DNA from: Dendrocalamus latiflorus
Lineage: Eukaryota; Streptophyta; Magnoliopsida; Poales; Poaceae
Assembly: GCA_017311315.1 (NCBI GenBank)
Contig: CM029610.1
Coordinates: forward strand, 9,176,236-9,240,235
DNA length: 64,000 nt
Direction: 5' to 3'
Shown here: positions 58,988 to 64,000 of the stretch, piece after piece
Layout: each line of letters opens with the position of its first letter
How positions within the stretch are numbered: the first letter of the stretch is position 1
Notes under the pieces: model-generated
What the model was told of the DNA's origin: nothing
Database searches by the model: none
What the model saw: only the letters and a program-made list of their open reading frames with translations
Position numbers and translations under genes: made by a program

Positions 58988-59080
58988 CCTTGTAGCATTT
59001 CTGCTTATAAGATGGAACATGCCATGGTTGCCTTGTAGGATTTCTGCTTATAAGATGGAACATGCCATGGTTGTCACAAG
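58988..59080 (+). repeat. 46-bp tandem duplication
   Basis: 'ATTTCTGCTTATAAGATGGA' with 'ACATGCCATGGTTG' occurs twice head to tail, one base apart in sequence. Confidence 0.85.
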
Positions 59081-59349
59081 TTCAGAGTTCATCCATGTCT
59101 AATGATATTTGTTGGTCTAGAATTTGCAACAAGGAAACTATCTGATGCGGTGATGCCTACTATTTTAAAAAACTACCATTGATTTTCCGTTCCCATTTAC
59201 CCAAATGAGAGTTAATGTTGCACTATAATTTTTAGCTGATTCTGTGCATCAAACTTTTGATCTGTGATTTTGAAGTTAGCAATTGATGTTTCTAGGTCGC
59301 GGAGGATCATAGGATATGAACTTGATTTATTAATATTTGTGATGATTGT

Positions 59350-59605
59350 TTGTTGATGAAATTTCAAATATCAAAATTTGAATTTAAAACCGCTAATCAA
59401 AAAAATCGGTCGATTACGACATTCGTAGGAGGATATTCGTATTTGACTGAATTAAGCATATATCCGATTCGAATTCGTATTCGTTACGACATTCGATTCG
59501 TATTCGAGAATATTCGAATTCGTATCTGTATCTGTTTTAAAAACATGAATCCGTATTCGTATTTGAGACTATTCGACCGTATCCAATCCGTTTCCACCCC
59601 TACGC
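59350..59605. mobile_element. hAT-type MITE remnant with repeated 'ATTCGTATTCG'
   Basis: Repeats of 'ATTCGTATTCG' lead to an end 'CCGTTTCCACCCCTA', a common terminus of small plant hAT elements (reverse complement TAGGGGTGGAAACGG). The other end is not evident. It lies in the nested CACTA element. Confidence 0.5.
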
Positions 59606-60639
59606 ATGGGAAAGTTGTATTGTTGCTCTAATTGTTAGTTTTTTTAGCTTTGTTTTCCTTGAGCCAATAATGTTGCACTATCATCTAGACTCTATTTGTT
59701 TTGGCTACAAAAGGAAACAAAATAATGGAGTCTATTTGAAACTAGCTTTTGTGAGATTATAAGGCCTTTCCGAAACTGCATCTATCGATGTACATATTCA
59801 ATTCTTTCATTTTTGATTTAACTTACTGCTTAACAAAGGCCTTGTTTGATGCTTCGTACATAGAATTCATGTTAATTTCTATGGATAATAACGAAATATT
59901 TTTATCTTGGTCCACTGCAGTACATTCAAGACTTGTATTAGTGCAAATGGAAGTGGATGGTCGGTTTTAACTCAAGGAAAATGAATGTTGTTCATCTCAT
60001 CAATGGACCAAGCGACAAATAATTTCCCGAAGAATATGGAAATAGTTACATTTTTCTATTCCATCATTTGAAATTGTACTTATTGTTATGGATTGATGTA
60101 AATGACAATTACGTGCTTTCTGTATGCAATATGGTTTGTGCCATATTGATTCATGTCATTTGACTATTTGAGATATGTGGTGTTCAATATTTTATATGTT
60201 TCTGAAAATAAAAAATAAAAAATCTGTAATAGTATTGCTAATTATCCCATTGTGTTTCTGCAAGTACAAGAGCTGTCAAAAGCTGTTACTAGTGTACTAA
60301 AATATGTGTTACCGCTGCTTCGATACGTGTTACTAGGATTATAGTAAGCTGTAACATTATATGACCATATTATATAGAAGGTGTTACTAGGACATATGGC
60401 AACATCTAATATGTGTTACTAGGGAAATGATTTGAACACCTTTTCTAATGTATTGGAACACTATTTATGTGCTACTATAGGCTGTACGACAGTAACATGG
60501 GCTATAGGATCACTTATCAATTGTGTTACTGCGAACCACAGTAACATCTTTTTTAGGCTATAGTAGCACATAGCTGTGTTACTAAAACCCTGTTCTGACG
60601 TAGTGTGTGGACACAGAGAGGGGTTATGTGCCTATACTA

Positions 60640-60730
60640 TATACTACATACTATATGTGTATATACATACATATACATATACATACCTACATATATACAT
60701 ATACATACCTACATATATACATATATAATG
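60640..60730. repeat. (TA/CA) microsatellite
   Basis: Alternating TATACATACATA units with two copies of 'TACATACCTACATATATACA'. Confidence 0.85.
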
Positions 60731-61289
60731 GTAGCAATATGAAGCAACAAGCAACAAGCATCAATAATAGAATCAATAACAGTCTCAACATGAATATGTG
60801 CTCTCAAATTGTAGGGTTGCACAAGATTAATCTTGGCCGTCCCGCTACTAAATCATATACTCTTCCTTGATTGGTTATGCCAAATAATGAATTCAGTATT
60901 TTGAGCTCTAGATACAAACTCTAAAATCTCAAGATCAAGATATATTCAGCATGCATATATTCAAACAGCAGTATTCATACATATCAAGACCACACAAGTT
61001 AACTTTGCCCAATAATTCAGTCTTTTAACTTGTCAAGATTAAATCCTAACAGATCAATTTAATAACATGCTATAACCTGAAAACTGCATGAACCGACAGC
61101 TATTAGAGCTCAAGCACTGAATGAACCAATCTCAGTATATGATTTTGTCATCATCGAGCAACTGTAGTAAACAATTAATGTACCAAATAGCAATATGTAC
61201 CAAATAGCAAACTAATTAAGCTACTGCAGTAAACAATGCTCACAATGCTCAAAACCCTAGTCCATCACAGAAAGTGCTCACAATGCAGT

Positions 61290-61484
61290 CGGTAATCGAG
61301 GGGAGGTGGCCGGCGAGGGGCTCGACAGAGGCGGCCGGCGAGGGGCTCGGGGAGGCGGTCGACGAGGGTTCGGGGAGGCGGAGGCGACGAGGGGCTCGAC
61401 GGAGGCGGTCGACGAGGGGCTCGGGGAGGCCGAGGCGACGAGGGGCTCGACGAAGGCGGCCGGCGAGGGGCTCGGTGTAGAGAC
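61290..61484 (+). repeat. GC-rich minisatellite
   Basis: Imperfect repeats of 'GAGGGGCTCGACGGAGGCGG' and 'GAGGGGCTCGGGGAGGCGG', about 60 bp per double unit. It stops at 61,484, where an LTR-like end begins. Confidence 0.75.
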
Positions 61485-64000
61485 CCGAATATACAAATCC
61501 GGACTCTCCTGTGTATTCTGCACTAGTCCAGGATCACGCTAGTGCACACAGCATAAACAAAGATAAATATCATCCACATCACGATATTCTAAAGAAAATC
61601 CAAACTATATAAATAAAATATCAGAGTACAACCTTATGGTCAAGCTTACAATCTCAATAGCCTGAGTGGCTAATAAGCTAGCAGCGGAAAATCCAAAGTA
61701 AACGTAGTGGCCAATCGACATGCCCACAGGCAATCGAGTGGGGAGCGAAGCCTAGAACGCGTAGTCGTCGAAGTACTCGCCTCCTGGAACCTCCTGCTGG
61801 TAGCACTCCTCATCCTCAACTGAGCAACATAGGCGTAAAGCCGTGAGTACATTGGTACTCAGCAAGCCGTTTGTAACAAATGATGCAATATAGTATGCAA
61901 GGCTTATCAATGGAAGGCTGAAATGTTAATTTGCATAAAACAACATTTGAAATTACCATAAATAGATTGAAGGCGAATTGAAGTAAAACAATAATAAACA
62001 TTAATCAAAGGAATTGAAGTAACCACTTATGAATCTCCCATCCATAAGCTAAACCAACCACTCATGGATCTCCCAACCAACAGTGAATTAACCATCCACT
62101 GTCCAAAACTTTTTAGAAATAACTATACCTCGTGTGAAATCACCGAGCATAGTCCATGACCGAGGACGCGGCTATTCGAATAGTTTTACACTCTGCAGAG
62201 GTCGCACAACTGTACCCACACGATGTGATAATCCTCACGTTAAAGACAATCACAACAAAGCCTTTACAATGTTCAATTCCAACCCAATCCCGCCCGCTAG
62301 GGTTTCGCATCACACCCCCCCTTGCGCCCCGTGGAATGTATACGACACCCACTGACATCCCAATGGCGGAACCAGAATTGAAACATCACAAATTAATCAG
62401 CCAGGTCTGTCCCATACCAGACATGTGGTTTGCACGGTAAGACTCAGATCAATGGCGCACCAAGTTAAGTCCTTAAGTGTTCCCGGGCGAGACTACCACA
62501 TCCCTCGAAGTGCTCCAACACTTCCCCCTTTACTGCACGATCATTCGCCCGAGTGAAAACCAATTTTGTATAACCACCGCCAACGACGCACCAACGTCAC
62601 GGCACAAATTTTATAACAGTGGCACCAACCACGATTCAATATCTCATTAGGTCAAATTAATTAATCACATACGATGATGAAACCTTTCGCAAAATAAGCA
62701 AGGCTAAGCATTCTAATCGTACCAACCCAATGTGACAAATAACATAGCATCACTAATTAAATTCCCAACCTAAGGTGACAATGGCAGCATGGCATTCAAT
62801 TTTAACAAGGAGGGAAATACTCAATTGAGGTGATAACTACCAATACAAGGGTTTGAATAAAAATAGCGATGCAAGATAATTTAAAACAAAATAATTAGAT
62901 AATAGATTGCAAACTGGGTTCAACATGATCAAAGGACACGACTTGCCTTGGCCTTGCTCAGTTGACGGCTCTTGATCTTCAAATCTGACGGCGGCTCCCT
63001 CGAACGCGTGATCTAACGAGAGAGAAAACGAAACAAAGAGACAAAATAAAATCAAATAAAATTCAAAAGAACTCCAAAAACTTTCAAACCTGAACCAAAA
63101 CATAGAGCTCAATTTTAGATGAATTTAGGAAAAAGAATCGGGTCAATCGGAGCTAGGACGAGGGAGAACGGGGCTCTGGAAAATCTGGATCTAAAGAAAA
63201 TCGGGAAAATTGGAAAAGTGCACTGTGCTGTAGACCGGGCGCACGGGATCCTCGGTTCACCGTGAACCCGGCGCATGAAACAGTGCGGCTGACTGGGCAG
63301 CTGGCGCAAGCGGCTAGGGCTGACGTGGCGACCACGTGGCAGGACACGTGTGCAGCATGGCTGACGTGGCATGCTGACTGGGCAGGGTGACGTGGCGGCT
63401 GACGTGGCACCTGGGACGGCTCGGTTGCTGACGTGGCACCCACGTGGCACTGACGTGGCATGACACGTCGGTCTAGGGCTGACGTGGCTGGCTTGCGTGG
63501 CTGGCTGGCGTGGCGACTCGGGTGCGCGGCGGCGGGCAATCGGACGGCTGTGGTGCGGCGCATGGACGCATCCGGGCCGTCGGCCCAGATCTGATCGGGC
63601 GGCGGGGATCGGGCGTCTCGGGCGCGCGGCGGCGGGGATCGCCGACGCGTGGCTGGTGCACGGGTCTACCGGACGTGCGGGCCCCACACGGCAGTGGCAC
63701 GGCGCACGACGGACCCGGTGCACGGGAAGGCGAAGCGGCGGGCGCGGCTGGCGTCAGCGCTGACGCACGCCGGCGCGGGGACCGAGGGGGCGCGGCCGAG
63801 GCGACCGGGCGAGCGAACGGGACGGCGGCGGCTAGGGTTAGGCCGGCGGGGCTCACCGGCTACGGCGGCGACGGCGGCGGAGACGGCGGCGTCGGCGACA
63901 GCCTGGCCGACGACGAAGGCGACGGCGGCGGCGCACGGGCGAGAGACGGCGGCGGCGCACGGGCGAGGTACGCGAACCGAGGCGGCCGCGCGCAATAAAT
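61485..64000 (-). mobile_element. Gypsy-like LTR, terminal part, running off the window
   Basis: On the minus strand the sequence ends '…GGGTCTCTACA' at 61,485 (plus strand TGTAGAGACCCG), a typical LTR end. About 61,700-61,860 reads, on the minus strand, as a short coding-like tail ('VPGGEYFDDYAF') followed by untranslated sequence, a layout I associate with grass Gypsy LTRs. 63,150-63,990 is very GC-rich, with repeated 'CTGACGTGGC' (at least eight at 63,300-63,500) and long chance frames on both strands. The other LTR end, the interior and the target duplication lie outside the window, so this is tentative. Confidence 0.4.

Larger units (their letters stand above)
55271..60608 (+). mobile_element. 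Nested CACTA element carrying a captured gene (Pack-type)
   Basis: The element proper is 55,274-60,605 (5,332 bp). It starts CACTACTACAGGACAGGG and, on the other strand, CACTACGTCAGAACAGGG. TGT is duplicated on both sides (55,271-55,273 and 60,606-60,608). Many AGTAACACA / TGTGTTACT motifs fill both ends (55,295-55,460 and 60,290-60,590). No transposase is readable inside; instead there are exons of a host-like gene. It lies upstream of, and close to, the intact CACTA gene at 52-55 kb. Confidence 0.88.
51570..61484 (-). mobile_element. CACTA element with intact gene; right end not in view
   Basis: The left end reads CACTACTACAGAAATCG (from 51,570), followed by five or more inverted copies of ACAGACGGTTTTT / AAAAACCGTCTGT up to 51,870, the subterminal array of a CACTA element. 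Its gene runs on the minus strand at 52,176-55,146. A second CACTA element (55,274-60,605) is inserted in its upstream region, and an LTR appears to cut in at 61,485. No reverse-complement partner of the left end was found before 64,000, so the limit given is only where the sequence last looks continuous. 60,609-61,290 has no gene. Confidence 0.65.

Noticed and set aside
61278..61542. Short Gly/Arg- and Ser/Pro-rich frames
   Set aside because: Products of the GC-rich minisatellite at 61,290-61,484.
62134..62440. Open frames around 62.1-62.4 kb as a host gene
   Set aside because: No domain, frames overlap on both strands, and the surrounding sequence looks like LTR.
63115..63998. Overlapping frames up to 202 residues near the end
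   Set aside because: Very GC-rich LTR-like sequence with frames open on both strands and no recognisable domain.

Overview
This window looks like a transposon-dense stretch of a grass nuclear genome, most like rice (Oryza) or a close relative. The reasons are a Xa21-type (LRR-XII) receptor kinase with its characteristic single intron, many CACTA, hAT, PIF/Harbinger and Stowaway-like elements, a Copia element with an initiator-methionine tRNA primer site, and an element flanked by (TA)n that resembles rice Micron. Species is inferred from style only. I see no rRNA, no functional tRNA, no CRISPR and no ordinary single-copy gene that is both intact and complete.

Layout. 1-7,100: retroelement debris, a LINE 3' end (905-1655), a small hAT element with exact 8-bp target duplications (2614-3648), a threefold diverged repeat (3657-4930) and small MITEs. 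7,131-20,524 (minus): one dead LRR receptor kinase gene. It is split between its transmembrane and kinase parts by a 2.8-kb LTR-like insertion (8432-17926), which was later split by a 6.66-kb Copia element (8712-15369). A MITE also sits inside the LRR region. 21,929-25,200: a truncated CACTA element with a broken multi-exon gene. 25,200-36,850: old LTR-retrotransposon wreckage around a truncated Gypsy element whose gag and protease lie on the minus strand. 36,860-40,590: a LINE RNase H remnant, very long (TA)n tracts, a Micron-like element, a 526-bp hAT-like element and a Copia tail with its LTR. 40,591-44,741: a decayed CACTA element. 44,813-47,881: a hAT element encoding a transposase that lacks its catalytic centre. 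48,717-48,996: a near-perfect hairpin element. 50,020-51,248: a PIF/Harbinger-type element with a GC-rich minisatellite core. 51,570 onward: a CACTA element whose seven-exon gene (52,176-55,146, minus) reads through without a break. It is interrupted by a second CACTA element (55,274-60,605) carrying a captured, decayed host gene resembling the adaptin-binding protein p34/AAGAB. 61,485-64,000: the end of a Gypsy-like LTR running off the window.

How it fits together. The window is best read as a stack of insertions. Five elements have exact target-site duplications (hAT 2614-3648, LTR 8432-17926, Copia 8712-15369, hAT 44813-47881, CACTA 55274-60605) and the Harbinger-type element has TTA on both sides. 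The order of events at the kinase locus can therefore be read directly. The only open reading frame that looks fully functional is the CACTA-borne gene at 52-55 kb. The most notable points are that intact gene with a complete Ulp1-type cysteine protease triad, and the p34-like gene fragment carried in the nested CACTA element. All domain calls are from reading the translations by eye; no search was run.
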